Shown: positions 40,563 through 51,686 of the stretch, one piece after another
How positions within the stretch are numbered: the first letter of the stretch is position 1
Layout of the letters: the number at the start of each line of letters is the position of its first letter
Assembly (NCBI GenBank): GCA_018136815.1
Contig: CM030932.1
Coordinates: 1,075,350 to 1,139,349, forward strand
Direction: 5' to 3'
Origin: Isochrysis galbana
Taxonomy: Eukaryota; Haptophyta; Isochrysidales; Isochrysidaceae
DNA length: 64,000 nt
Translations under genes and position numbers: made by a program
The notes under the pieces: generated by a model
The model's database searches: none
What the model was told of the DNA's origin: nothing
The model's input: only the letters and a program-made list of their open reading frames with translations

Positions 40563-42189
40563 GTTGCATGTGGAGACAGTGGGGCTGGTGTATGTAACAT
40601 GTGAGATAAAATCCTTCGGGAGCATGGGGCGCGGACAACCAAGGGCGAAGGGAGCGCGCGACGGAGGAGGCCCGTACGAGTCAGGTCGGTGAGAGGGGCC
40701 CTGGCGTTCAAGCGACGGCGAAATTGCGCGACGGCCGAAATCGTATCGGACATACGCTGCGGCATGCCAGGACTCACCAGATGGGACCTCACGGGCCGCC
40801 ATCACCTGGTATTCGAGTGGGGCACTAGCGGAGTCGGAGTAGGCTTTGCCGTGGCGCCCATAGTGTCGTAGCCATTGTTCAAGAATGTCCTGCTCATCAG
40901 ACAGGGCTGGGTCCGCGGGAGGAGCGGCGTGGCGCTTAGCGTGACGTCGACTCTCCCGGTTACCGTGATGGCCTGACTTGGACTTAGAGGCGTGGGGGCG
41001 GAGAGATCGGCGAGAGTTAGAATGTAAACCTTCGGGGACCATCATAGACGGCCGTCCCTCCTTAGTATGATAACCTTTGCCTGAGGCAGCATAATGGCTA
41101 CCCTTGGCGCGACGAGGCTTGCGACGCGAGTCCGTAGACTCGGAGGATTCCATCGCAGTCCGAATCGCTGGTCGACGAGGAGTTAGATGAACGTGGGCTG
41201 GAGACCGGAGACGAGGACGAGGAGGACGAAGAGGTCGGAGAGCTGTAGCGGCGGCGGCGGCGGTCCTTCTTCTTGTCTTTATGAGCCTTTTTAGATTTCG
41301 ATGAAGAGCGAGGGAGCGGCGGTGGCGGCGGCAAAACAACTTCGCCGCCATCGTCGGATGGAGGTGGAGGCGGGCTGGCTGCCTGGACTGGAGCAGGAGT
41401 GAGTCGGCCCCGTTCGATCGCGTTGGTGACCGCGGCGAGCTGCTGAGAGAATTGTGCTGCCATGGCCTGCATGAGCTCGATATAGCGCAGCTCGACGGGG
41501 TTGAGCCCCTGTGAAGCCGAAGAAGTTGGCGGCAGGGCCGTAGCAGACGGTGAAGAAGAAGAGAGATGAAGAAGGGAGTCGGGCAGCAGTCCCGGGGCCT
41601 CTCCACAACGAGACGGTTGGCTTGGCGCGACCGAGGCGACCGAAAGGCGTTCGAGCGAGGGATGGTAGGGCTCGTAGGCGGCCTCCGAGTCCGATGGTAA
41701 GGGTCGTGGTGCCTCGAGGCATGCGCGAGAAGAGGGGAGGAATCCTTCCAGAGGATTATCCTCACCCTGGTGAGACTCGGGCTTGGACCTGTCTCTGACG
41801 GACTCCGGCGGTGAAGGCGGAGATGATGGCGGAGGCACCGCAGAGAGATCAGGAGGAGAGGCGAGGGAGGGCATCACCTCCCCCTGTGAAGGTGGTGGTG
41901 GATGACCGTCCGGAGAGGAGAAAGGGGGCAGGGCAGGCATGATGCCCGACTCTGCAGAGGTGGGGGTGACCCCCATTGAGACGTCCAGCGCGGGACGCAC
42001 CGAGTAGGATTCTACACCTGACGAATTGGGATGGCCCATAGGGCCTGAGGGCAATGAGGAAGGAGGCAGACCGGCGGCAGGCGCGGCGGAGGAGACGACT
42101 TCGGAGACGCTGACGGGCTGAGGCCCGTCAGCAGAGGAAGGCGGGCAGGCGGGCTTGAGCGAGGGCGAGGACGGCGGCGAGAGCGACAT
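40563..42189 (-). CDS. Gag-like retroelement protein, frame-shifted
   Basis: From the first ATG (42189, frame open to 42390) the protein is extremely Pro/Ser-rich, has a helical segment (NPVELRYIELMQAMAAQFSQ QLAAVTNAIE), a Lys/Arg block (SKKAHKDKKKDRRRRR) and a Ser run, and stops at 41098. A second frame, open from 41765 to 40557, continues the logic from about 41150: ESSESTDSRRKPRRAKGSHY, then DILEQWLRHYGRHGKAYSD and a C-terminus ending at 40557. The two join by a shift of one base near 41150 (at gcgatggaa). Low complexity, basic block and Tyr/Arg-rich tail suit a Gag-type nucleic-acid-binding protein. No polymerase follows. Confidence 0.5.
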
Positions 42190-42790
42190 CGAGCGAGTGG
42201 CGAGAGGCGAGGGTGAGTGAGAGGAGGGCTGTGATGGCAGGGGCTGGCGAGGGAAGGAGAGACTGTAGGGTATGAGTGTTACGAGAGCGAGAGTGACGAG
42301 AGCGAGAGCGACGACGGATGACGACTGACGACAGGACGACGGACAGACACCCAGGAAAACACCCCGACTCTCGCCCCACGACTTTCTCACATAACTCGAC
42401 TGAAATCAAACCCAAACACTCCCGCCAGACGACGACGGACGACGATCAGAAGGCGATCTGTCGGCGATCCCGTCTGGAAGGGGAATCGCACCATAACGGA
42501 AACGAGGGGCAATCCTGCCGCACAGGATTCCAAGAAACCTATATCGAATAAGACGAAAGAAGTGCGGTGTGCCTAAGGGGGTGATGCGAAGAGATTGCAA
42601 CTTAAACCTGATTGCAATCACTGAAGTAGATAGAGAAGCGCGGGGAAGATAGCGAATTAAACCTATTTGCGAGGCGCCTAGGAGGAAGAAAGGTGGGGAA
42701 ACTTCCCTTCTCTTCGAGAGAAAGAGAGAGGGCGCTCCACAACTCAAGATCCTATGCGTCCAAGCGAAGCTTTTGACCGAGAACGAGAAC
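42190..42790 (-). mobile_element. Leader of the gag-like retroelement
   Basis: Includes alternating gagcgagagtgacgagagcg words (42285-42310) and gcgaattaaacctatttgcgaggcgcctaggagg near 42650, with partial likeness to the leader at 4660-4700. Terminal repeats could not be defined. Confidence 0.4.
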
Positions 42791-42829
42791 GAGAGAATTA
42801 TAACGATAATACCGAACGACGAAGAGAAG

Positions 42830-43633
42830 CCTTACGAGTGTCGACTCGCGAATGCGACAAGAGGGCGAGGGGGGTTGTGCTTCTTGGGTTGGTTGTAGTT
42901 GCAAGAGGGAGTGGGAGAGGGAGTGAAGTGTTGAAAGAGGGCCCAAGGCAGGGCACTGAGTTGTAGGTACTTGTGGCCCACAAGAGTGGGGTGAGAACGA
43001 GAAGTGTATCAACATGGGTCTTGAGTCTTGAGTTGAAATTTTTGGTGCTTTGAACAGAGGGCGAGGGGGTTCGTGCTGTTTGGGTTGGTTGTAGAGGGAA
43101 GGGAGAGTGGGAGAGGGAGTCAAGTGTTGAAGGAGTGCCCAAGGCAGGGCACTGAGTTGTAGGTTCTTGTGGCCCAGGGGTGAAAACGAGAAGTGAGTCA
43201 ACAAGTTACAAGTTGTCAACATGGAAACACAAAGGCTTAGGGTGCTCTCCGTAGGAGATTGATGGTTGTGAAGTGCCCTCCCATGTTGGGTGCACTGATG
43301 GTAGAGGTTTCCACCATGGGGAGGGCAGCTGAGCTGCCCTCCCACATGAGGTGCTCTTGGGGTGGGAGGATTTCCCACTGTTGACTGTTGGAGGGGGTCT
43401 CAATCTCAAAGACCTCCTGCATGCTACGCAGAGCCATGGTGGCAACCTGTTCATTGCCAGTGCTTGCCACCCCGCGCGCTTGCGCGGGTGTGGTTTGGAT
43501 GGGCTGGATCTGGATGGGCTTTGAGAGGGCTTTCTGACGAGCCGCCTCGGGCCTCGGGCGGCATGGGGCGTCCCAGGTGGGGCGCGGTGGCGAGGGTCGC
43601 CTGGGGCTCGGGAGCGGTCGCGGCACGCTCCAT
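42830..43633 (-). mobile_element. Non-autonomous ORF1-like element, inverted copy of 6375-7240
   Basis: ATG at 43633 starts MERAATAPEPQATLATAPHL; a frame shift ends this frame at about 43451 and the rest of the unit continues in other frames. The internal duplication of about 180 bp (ctcagtgccctgccttgggc units near 43150 and 42955) is shared with the other copy. The terminal hairpin AAACTAT-AACA-ATAGTTT is at 43639-43656. Confidence 0.6.
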
Positions 43634-43654
43634 AGGTCAAACTATAACAATAGT

Positions 43655-43790
43655 TTATCTAGCATTCCTAGCCACATACACCGGACGAGCCATGGACCAA
43701 CCGCGCACAACCCCATCGCGGGGTAGGGGCTCCGTTGCCGATGAGGCACGGTCCCTCAGCTCTAGGATTAAAGTAGGACAAGAAGAAAAC
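43655..43790. repeat. Short dispersed repeat, inverted copy at 61535-61680
   Basis: catacaccggacgagccatgg, aggggctccgttgccgatga and ctaggattaaagtaggacaag occur here in the order and opposite orientation seen at 61535-61680. Both copies sit about 200-300 bp upstream of a host gene start. Confidence 0.65.
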
Positions 43791-43981
43791 TCTGACAGTC
43801 TCTGTCTTCCTAACACTTGACACTCGTCTGTCGGTTTCGGTTGGATCGATCGGCTCTCTGCGCCGTGTTGTCGACAGCTGCGCCACCCTCACGCTCGGTG
43901 GGATTCCCGCTCAGGCCGTGAGCCTGGGCCAGGCAGGCCGCACCTACCCTCCGTGCTGGGCGACAGGTCTCAGGCCAACGC

Positions 43982-46900
43982 ATGGCCAGCGGTGCAGATC
44001 GGGAGGTGCGATTGTCGAAGGGGATCTACTTTGAGCCAGAGCCCTCCGTCATCTTGCGTGTGAATGACCGCAAGAAGAGCGAGATCGTGCGCATCATCCC
44101 CATCCCGGCACTCGATGCCATCATTTGCTGCGAGAATAAGTTCGGGGCCACACTCTGGGATGCATCTGGCAGCATGGTCATCAGAGCACGCCTGCTGCAT
44201 GGGCACAAAATGTCCACCGTTGCTGAGCGCATGCGCATGAGGAGAGATGTCGCGACCAACGTGGAGGACCTTGAGCCCGGCAAGGTGGAGGCAGAGATGC
44301 TGCAACGCGGCGAATATCAGAGCAGCGTCACCGTGACTGATGCGGTCCACGCCGCACAGCTCGGCAGCATCATTACTGCGGGCATGGATGGCAGGCTGTG
44401 TGTCTGGAGCCAGCGCTCGCCCCACAGCTTGCTATGTACCGCTGTTGCACATTGTCCCCAGCTCGCTCTCGCGTGCGAGCATTTGCAGCCCATCGTGTAT
44501 TCGGCTGGAACCGACGGGAACATTCACATGTGGCGGCTGGGCGCTGCGGCTCAGCTGGAATCGTCCCCGGAGACGGTTCCAACGCCACACCAACGGAGCT
44601 GGATTAGTCGTTTGGTGCGCCTTAATGAACGCCAGTTGCTTTTCTCGGCAGGTGACGACGGAAAAGTCGTCGAGTGGGTGATTAAAATCGACTACCACGA
44701 CAACTTGAGTATTCACAGTCGTCGTATCCTTTCCCATCACCGTCTAGCTGCTCACTCGATAGACTTCTGCGCACCCGTCGAGACCATGGTGTCCGCCGGA
44801 TGTGAGCACGTGTTGTTCTGCTGGCATGTTGATGCCCCCGACTGGATGGCAGCGACCCGTCTTGAGGGGCACACACGTGCAGTGTCCGAGATATTTGCAT
44901 CCAGGCAAACAGGGAATGCATTCTCTAGCGATGTCGGTGGGACCATCCGCACGTGGGACCTCGTGACTCGCGAATGTATCCAGGCTATTGAGCCTATGAG
45001 CCATGTTGTTGGATTGCAACGAGCAATGCTCATGTGGCCCGGCGAAGTGGAGCGCCTCATCACGGTTGGGGGATATCGTGAATGGCATCTGTATACTCAA
45101 CGACGCAGGCAAAATCTTCAGGCGTCTCCCGTGACTGCGGCGGTTTGCGTTCCGCGCCTGGACCTCATGCTCGTGGCTCAGGAGTCAACGGTGCGGTTGG
45201 TACATGCAAGGCATGGTTTAATCACGGGTAGTGTTGCCGCCTCGTCGGGATCACAAATCACGCGCTTGTGTCTCGATCCTGAGACTCGCTGCCTCCTGCT
45301 TGGCTTTTCTGACGGCACAGTGTCCGCATGGTTGATCGACGAGAACATTGATGGGCAGGCAGGGGCTACCTTGCGCGGCCGAGGCGCTCCAGAGCGCCTC
45401 GTCCCTTTCACGACATGGCTACAGGTCACCCCCCTCGACGCCATCGCCCATTTGATCACCCGCGCTGATCCTGAAAGAGCTGGATATTTTACGATCTACG
45501 CTGCGTCAGCTAACGGGCCGTCCATACATATGATGGACGCCTGCTCGAGGGCGACCAAGTATCGAAGTCCTCCCGATGAGCTCAATCCACTGCCATCGTC
45601 ACTACGACGTACACTCATCAACATCAGCATTGCGGAGCGACAGCAGTTACTATTTGTCGGGCTCCACCTTCCCGCGCCATCACGCGCCCTGAGGTCTCTG
45701 TTAGCAACGGACAAACTTCCTCCCGAATGTGAGCTGCAGCTCTGGCATCTCAATGGAAAGAGGCTCGCGTCGTCTCAGCGCTTTCCATTCGACTTGCATG
45801 CCGCATGCGTGGTGACCGAACTCTCGATGCTGATTTGTTGTGCTGAGGACGGTTCTGTCTCTCTCCTGTGTATGCCGCAGCTGAAGTGGCTTGTGCGGCT
45901 CAAAAATATGGCTGACTTGCCACCAGCCTCGATACCCATGTACGATCCTTCGACAACGCACTTGATATTTGCGCGAGATGACGGCGCTGTTCAAGTGTGG
46001 TGCTTGCCTGACCTCTTGCAAGTTGTGGAGCAGAGGAAGCACGCCGCTACACGACGAGCCGCTGCAAGGGCCCTACGCCGTGCGCAATCGCTAGTTGCTG
46101 AAGAAGTGACGGAGGAGTTAGAGAATGAACGAAAGGAACCTATGCTCAAGTCTAAGGAGCCTCAAATCGACCTTGAAATGGATGCAACGTGTGCGCGTCA
46201 CCCTGGGGACGCGAGGCCATATGAGGGCCACACATCAACTTCTTTCATTACGGCACTCGCTGCAACAGCGGCAAAGCAGCCAGAGTTGGTGGCTCCGCAG
46301 CATCAGTGGCATCCGTTTCCAGATGGTTTCTCAACCGTGGAACTCCTTGGCGACGACTCTTTGCTAACCACCGCGGCAAATGGTGAGACCGCTCTCTACA
46401 CAACCGCAGGCGTGTTTCACGGCCGGCTAGGGCTATCATTCGGAGAGGCGTCATGGGAACCGCCACGATGTCTGTTTGCGGAGCGCGACATGATCCTTCC
46501 GCTGTGGCTGGAGGATTGCTCAGGGCCAACATGGGGGGAATCGGTTTTGGCCGCAGAGGCTGACGATCGTGAGGCCAAACAGCGGCTTGCTGCTCTACGC
46601 GAACGTCGTGAGGCTCGTTTGAGGAGCCGTCTCATCCACCAAAGCGTTCCACGGCTCGGGCGAAAGCAGCTTGAGTCATCGGCAGCGGCAAGGCTTCGTC
46701 CTGAGACGCCAACGGCTTTCCGCAAAACCTCTTCGTCCATGCCACGCTCGGCCTCACTGCCGACTTTGACTCCCTCCACATCCAAAATCAGGCCCTTGAC
46801 GTCAAACTCCCGCAAGACGGCCACACCGGCTTCTGCGGCATCGACGCCTCTACGTTACCAACAACAACTTCTCCGCCTCGATGCACTTCTCCACGAAGAG

Positions 46901-46996
46901 CTGGATGACGCAATGAGATCTATCTCACAAGAGCTCCTCCCAGTGACACGTCCGGCACGCAGGCCCGTCTCGGCTGCGTCCAAGTCCAAGGGGTGA
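43982..46996 (+). CDS. WD-repeat protein
   Basis: Single frame of 1004 residues from ATG at 43982, no introns. At least ten WD40-like blades are visible, for example ITAGMDGRLCVWSQ, YSAGTDGNIHMWRLG, FSAGDDGKVVEWVIK, VSAGCEHVLFCWHVD, FSSDVGGTIRTWDL and FARDDGAVQVWCLPD, compatible with two beta-propellers across residues about 60-690. A helical Arg/Glu-rich stretch (VEQRKHAATRRAAARALRRA, LRERREARLRSRL) and a basic Ser/Thr-rich tail follow. The size and the two-propeller-plus-tail layout resemble large WD proteins of cilia or cytoskeletal complexes, but no specific orthologue is claimed. WD propellers serve as protein-docking platforms. An intronless 3-kb frame is unusual beside the intron-rich neighbours and may reflect retro-copying. 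Confidence 0.85.
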   Translation: MASGADREVRLSKGIYFEPEPSVILRVNDRKKSEIVRIIPIPALDAIICCENKFGATLWDASGSMVIRARLLHGHKMSTVAERMRMRRDVATNVEDLEPGKVEAEMLQRGEYQSSVTVTDAVHAAQLGSIITAGMDGRLCVWSQRSPHSLLCTAVAHCPQLALACEHLQPIVYSAGTDGNIHMWRLGAAAQLESSPETVPTPHQRSWISRLVRLNERQLLFSAGDDGKVVEWVIKIDYHDNLSIHSRRILSHHRLAAHSIDFCAPVETMVSAGCEHVLFCWHVDAPDWMAATRLEGHTRAVSEIFASRQTGNAFSSDVGGTIRTWDLVTRECIQAIEPMSHVVGLQRAMLMWPGEVERLITVGGYREWHLYTQRRRQNLQASPVTAAVCVPRLDLMLVAQESTVRLVHARHGLITGSVAASSGSQITRLCLDPETRCLLLGFSDGTVSAWLIDENIDGQAGATLRGRGAPERLVPFTTWLQVTPLDAIAHLITRADPERAGYFTIYAASANGPSIHMMDACSRATKYRSPPDELNPLPSSLRRTLINISIAERQQLLFVGLHLPAPSRALRSLLATDKLPPECELQLWHLNGKRLASSQRFPFDLHAACVVTELSMLICCAEDGSVSLLCMPQLKWLVRLKNMADLPPASIPMYDPSTTHLIFARDDGAVQVWCLPDLLQVVEQRKHAATRRAAARALRRAQSLVAEEVTEELENERKEPMLKSKEPQIDLEMDATCARHPGDARPYEGHTSTSFITALAATAAKQPELVAPQHQWHPFPDGFSTVELLGDDSLLTTAANGETALYTTAGVFHGRLGLSFGEASWEPPRCLFAERDMILPLWLEDCSGPTWGESVLAAEADDREAKQRLAALRERREARLRSRLIHQSVPRLGRKQLESSAAARLRPETPTAFRKTSSSMPRSASLPTLTPSTSKIRPLTSNSRKTATPASAASTPLRYQQQLLRLDALLHEELDDAMRSISQELLPVTRPARRPVSAASKSKG

Positions 46997-47949
46997 GATC
47001 CAATCCATGCGAAATGTGCGCGCACATTGGTTGTCGTCTTTGACCGGAGGTATGTGTGGTGGAAGCGTGAGTACTCCAGAAAGCGTGTCGTTCGTCGCCA
47101 GCCCGCACGCGAGGGCCTCGATGCTGACCGCTGAGCCGTGAGTATGAACTGCATTGCTGAGCATGGCAAGGGGCGGTTGGCTTTAGCTGATACGTACCGG
47201 ACGTGCTTGAGTTGGGGGCCTACCGTCGTGGAGACATATAATGCAAAATTCTACAAACTCAACATTCAACTACGTCTATACTTAATACTACTAATATTAA
47301 TTAATGTTAGATCCTAGCCAACCCACCGCTAGACCGCTAGCTAATCGGACACGCAACTTTTTGTTACGGATGCCCCTCCGCCCTCTCCCGTGTTTACTTT
47401 CTAAGTCCTGTGGGATCACCCCCCTTCTCTCTCTCTTCACGTGAGGAGAGGCGACGGGCCCCCCTCTCTTCTTTTCTCTTTCCCCTCTCTTTTCCTCCCC
47501 CTCGCGCGCTCACTCTGTTTATGTTAGTATTCTACGTGTTACTGTGAGTGTGCGTGAGGTGATGGTGTTTGGGGTTTGTATTTGTATAGAGAATTTTATC
47601 CGGTTCTGTTCCGAAGAGAGCGCGAGCGATGGCGTCGCTCTCTCTCCTCTCGGCCGCCCTGGTTACCATGATGGTGCCAGGGCGATATGGAGCTGCTGCA
47701 CGGGAAGGGATGGGTCCTACTGGGCCCATCCCAGTGGACCGCGCCCGCTCGCCGCGTCTGCGCCTCCTCGCCGAGCCACTGCAGCCGGAAACCCACCCCT
47801 CCTCGCTCAGCCGTATGGCTGCAGCGATGGAGCAAGGTGTGGGGGGCCCATGTGGAGAGGCCTATGGCCTTCCCCATGGCCCCACTGGGTCACTCCCATC
47901 TGGGTCTGCCCCCTTCACCGGCCTCGCGGCTGAATCTCTGTGCTTGCAA
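46997..47949. other. Intergenic with a LINE 3'-end relic
   Basis: At 47285-47370, read on the minus strand, cgattagctagcggtctag ... ggctaggatctaacattaa matches the 3' end of the element at 60680-60736. A pyrimidine-rich stretch covers 47400-47520. Frames at 47544-47964 carry no domain. Confidence 0.5.
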
Positions 47950-48246
47950 CTATCAGTAAACTGATAGGGTCATGGAGCGCGCGCCGCCTCCCGCCCTCGC
48001 TGCCGCCGCCCTCGCCGCCATGGACGAAGCGTTCATGGACAGGCCACTGTCGCCGAAGCGACCGCGCCAAGACGACCCGCCCGACCAGGTGGGCGCAGGA
48101 GCCAGCGGGCCGCGCCCGCGCACCCCCGAGAACGGAGGCACCACAGCCTGCATGCTGGCAGCAGCCAGCATGCAGCACACCCACATCACTGCCCACACAG
48201 CCACCCCAGCCACAGGACATAACATTAATTATTTTATTGACGCGAG
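47950..48246 (+). mobile_element. Very short LINE derivative with ORF1 start
   Basis: Hairpin CTATCAGT-AA-ACTGATAG (47950-47967), then ATG at 47972: MERAPPPALAAAALAAMDEA and LSPKRPRQDDPPDQVG, nearly the same as the ORF1 at 23990, for about 80 codons. It ends in ggacataacattaattattttatt, the LINE-type 3' end. So both LINE termini are kept with most of the inside lost (about 290 bp). Confidence 0.65.
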
Positions 48247-48274
48247 CATCGATGGGGATATGCTTCCGGGAGGT

Positions 48275-48430
48275 GATGGTGATTGAACGCTTTTCCATGT
48301 GTAGGCTGATGGTGATTGAAGGCTTTTCCATGCGGTGGGGGTGATGGCGATTGAACGCGTTTCCACGTGTAGGCTGACGGATGGTGATTGAACGCTTTTC
48401 CAGCTGCTGTGGGTGATGGTGATTGAGCGC
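48275..48430. repeat. Degenerate tandem repeat gatggtgattgaacgcttttcca
   Basis: Five copies start at 48275, 48308, 48343, 48380 and 48414, separated by variable gtgtaggct-type spacers. Confidence 0.85.
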
Positions 48431-48539
48431 TTATCGCCTAATCTCTATGTATCTGAGCGCGACCCCCACGGATAGGGCGAGCGCCAAATAGACGTGCTGA
48501 AATCAAGCGCGATACGCGCAAAAATACGACACTCTAATA

Positions 48540-48848
48540 CTACTGTAGTACTACTATTAATATTTATGTTATATCCTAGCATCCTAGCTCTAGCTAACCC
48601 CACTAGCAAGTTGGACACAACTTTTCCGTCCTGGAGTCCCGCCATGCCTGACGAGCCAGGTGTCCGAGTGATACCGGAGGAGGGCGGTAGGTGTACCGTG
48701 CCCCGTGGCAGTCAAATACCCGACCATGGACGACAAAGTCAACGAGCTCCAAAACGCCTCGAACAAAGCGCTAGTTAGCGCTTTCAAAGACGTGTCAGCG
48801 CACCTGATGGTGCGCGCACTACAAGTTCGAGATAAAAAACTCTCATAA
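48540..48848 (+). mobile_element. LINE fragments: 3' end (inverted) and ORF1 C-terminus
   Basis: 48560-48650 on the minus strand matches the LINE 3' tail (gtgtccaacttgctagtgggg ... ctaggatataacat). From 48705 the plus frame reads VAVKYPTMDDKVNELQNASN and ALVSAFKDVSAHLMVRALQV to a stop at 48848, the same C-terminal segment found antisense at 22845-22980. Confidence 0.55.
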
Positions 48849-48989
48849 ACATCATCGCACTGTCGAAACCGCTCGAAAATCAAGACACCGCCTACTGGCT
48901 CCTCTTCATATTTTTACCTCCTCCTCTTCAGATCGACCGCTTAGGCTTAGGCCATTACAGGCTGTTGTTTTGGCGGTAGACAGCCTCTA

Positions 48990-51686
48990 CTAAGACGTAT
49001 TGCTATTGGTATTGGTGCACCCGCTCATGGATTGTGCGCTTTGTGTCCAAGGCAACCAATTGGCCACCTCATCGGCTTGGCCGACCCCTTTTGCGACGAG
49101 TAGCTGCCCGAGCCGAAGGTTATGTCTACAGAGCCATGCGCGCAGCTCCGCGAGCATTTGTGGTGGCGCTTGAGCAATGTACTCTCGCCCATTTTCGTGA
49201 GGTGCTCCAGAAGTGGAAGCTGGGGATGCAGTGAACAGTAACTGTGATTTTGTCTCGGCAACATTGAGACCGAGAAAGTGGGCAAACCGTCTCATCTGCT
49301 GTTCAATCTTTGTAGGGTCAAAAAATGCCTCCGATGGCATAAGAAGGATTTGCTCAGACGGAAAGTAGCTGAGCCAAGTGGACACATGCTCCACGTACAT
49401 GGAACGGAAAATGTAGGCATTGTCCTCCATCTTCTTGTACAACTTGCGCTGCCATGGGAAATTCGGGGGCTCGAGAAGGTAAGGCGCCCTCGGAAACGGG
49501 CTAGACCTAGCGGGGGCCGTGCATCAAGTGCTAATGTCGGACACACCTGTGATAGGATGAGAATACCAAGGCATTGAGCTAGTGATACGAACGGCGTATT
49601 GGCCCGACCCTGCTGCAACAAGCATGTATCGATCTCGCGCTGCTCTTTGCGAGTCCGATTGGCCAATTTTCCAACAAAGTCTTGGCTGAGACAGTACTTA
49701 TCAAGTCCTTTGCCGTCCTGCGTGTGGCAGCGACCCCACACTTTCAGTGCCAAAGCTTGTTGGAAGGGACCCACGGCATGCTCTTTGATGCTTTCGCGCG
49801 AGGTAATCCCTACAAAACAGTCTCGTCGAGTCCAAGTCAGCTTGCCACACACTTCGACCTGCAAGGAATCACAGGCGGCTACGGTGAACCTCTTCCCGCT
49901 CCCGACAATCTCAGAGCTAGTGCAGTGTTCGTGGTGTGCTTGCAGATGGTCGCCTCAACAAGCTAGCATCCTATGTTGCAACATTTGTGCTTCAACCTAG
50001 TTAGCACTAAAGGGGATGCATTTGGCCACAAAGCGACTGAACACCTGCCAACGCATATTGAAGGAGGAAACAAGGCGCGATGCCGGCTCGCGCAGCATGA
50101 AGATGATCTTCGCGAAAGGTAATAATGCGAAGGCACGTTCGGCCGCCCGCGGATAGTCCAAGTAAGAGGCCGATACCTCCCCCCGCACCTCTGCCTCCTT
50201 GCCCGGACAATCTCCCAAAACGGCTCCTTCACCGTCCCACAGTGATTGGTAGCGCGCGGGGCCTTGCGCATGATTGTCGTCAAAAGAGAAGTGGTGGATC
50301 TCCTTTTCACCAAAATTGATGGAGATCTGCGGATGCCAGCCCGAACGAAGGATGTAGTGTAGAGTCGATGTGCCTCCTTTCTGCGTCCCTCCCACTAAGA
50401 ATTTTGGCATGCACTTCGTCAACCTCTCATGCCGTGCGTGCAGCGGGGAGCCTTCCGCCGGCCGAACCGCCATCATTCCAATGCGCGTGTGCCGTAAGCC
50501 CAGCCGCTTCAGAGCAGCATCATCCGCAAACACAAAGTTTTCGGTGAAGGCCGACATGCACTCTCCCACCCCTGCATCTGTCCATGTTCCATTGTACGAG
50601 TGCCCACGGCACATCTGTGTTGGATTGCAAGGTTGAGATCAGATGAGGGCGACGGGTCATGTCTCACCGACAAGGTGGCTGAGCGTCATGGGGGCACGTT
50701 AGGGCGGAAGCCCACACTGCGTCCGAGCTCACCTGGCACCCGGAGTAATGGACAATCACGGGCAGCTTGTCGGAGCCCCATACTGGAGATGCCAATTTAC
50801 TCATCCCCAGCTCGAACCGTCCCACATAATCCGGCCAGTGGCCATTCATCGTAAAATCGCGCTCGAGGCGCGTGTGCTTGCGCCACTTCTCGGGCTGTGT
50901 GTGGAGTAGGTGCACGAGTCCACCTTGGTCATGATTCGTTAGCGTCGGTCGCAACGCAGACGACGCCACGGCGGCCATTGCGGCAAGGAGCTCGCGGCTC
51001 CAGTCGTTCACTCGCATGAGCATCGTGCCTGTATTGACACCTTCAGTGTTCCCATCGACGTATGTCATCACCTCGTCGCCCCACAGGACGAGCCATTGCT
51101 CATTCGCCTCATACTCAGCGAGGGGGAACGCGAACTCCATGTCGGAGAACAAAATGTCGTCGTCGACCCACAGGAGCCACTCCGCACCAGCACCGGCCTC
51201 TGTGCCGGACTCCATCAGCGTCGCTAGCAGTGCCACCTTGTTCCATTGCCCGGCGAGATCCCAGGGTGACAGCAGCTCGGTAGAGAGCCAGATGCGATGG
51301 CCGTGCACGCTTGCGTACTGCCACTTGTTCTTGAGCGAGAGCAGTAGGACATGGTCGCCGTTACGTGTCGTGCACGAGCTGGGCTGGGTGGCGCTGACAA
51401 TCATCAAACGGCTGCTGTCAGACCGAGCACGATTGGCGTCAGATGCATCCAGCCGTACGCGAGCGGCCGTCGAGGTCCCTGCAGGAGGGGGAGGAGGAGG
51501 AGGAGAGTGCACTGGCGCTGAACGCGAAGCCATCGCGGCGGTGGCGGCCCCAGTGGCGTGCATGCCGGCCGAGGTGAAGCCGGTGTGCATATGTGACTCC
51601 GGGGAGTAGATCGTGATCTGGACCACATGGAGCACTAGCGTGAGTGCCGTGAGGCAGCCGAGCAGCAGCCGCGCCTGCCCGCGCAT
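48990..51686 (-). CDS. GT34-type glycosyltransferase fused to a sulfotransferase
   Basis: Four exons on the minus strand: 51686-50733, 50614-50045, 49858-49547 and 49469-48990; all introns GT-AG, phase 0, giving 771 residues. Residues 7-27 form a type II membrane anchor, then a Pro-rich stem. Residues about 105-365 are a GMA12/MNN10 (GT34) domain: QWNKVALL, WLLWVDDDILFSDM (metal-binding DDD 175-177), NTGTMLMRVNDWS, NHDQGGLVHLL, ERDFTMNGHWPDYVGRF and HYSGC. The exon 1-2 junction falls inside this domain: HYSGCQ joins MCRGHSYNG...CMSAFTENFVFADDAALKRL, the plant-type C-terminal GT34 motif, so the two exons belong together. Residues about 388-745 are a sulfotransferase: 5'-PAPS loop FLVGGTQKGGTSTL (390-401), 3'-phosphate site IIFMLREPASRLVSSF, and YVEHVSTWLSYFPSEQILLM. 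Expected in the Golgi, adding a sugar and a sulfate to a glycan. Acceptor unknown. Confidence 0.85.

Noticed and set aside
48275-48430. CRISPR-like array with short spacers
   Set aside because: Repeats are degenerate and spacers are themselves similar; no associated genes and eukaryotic context.
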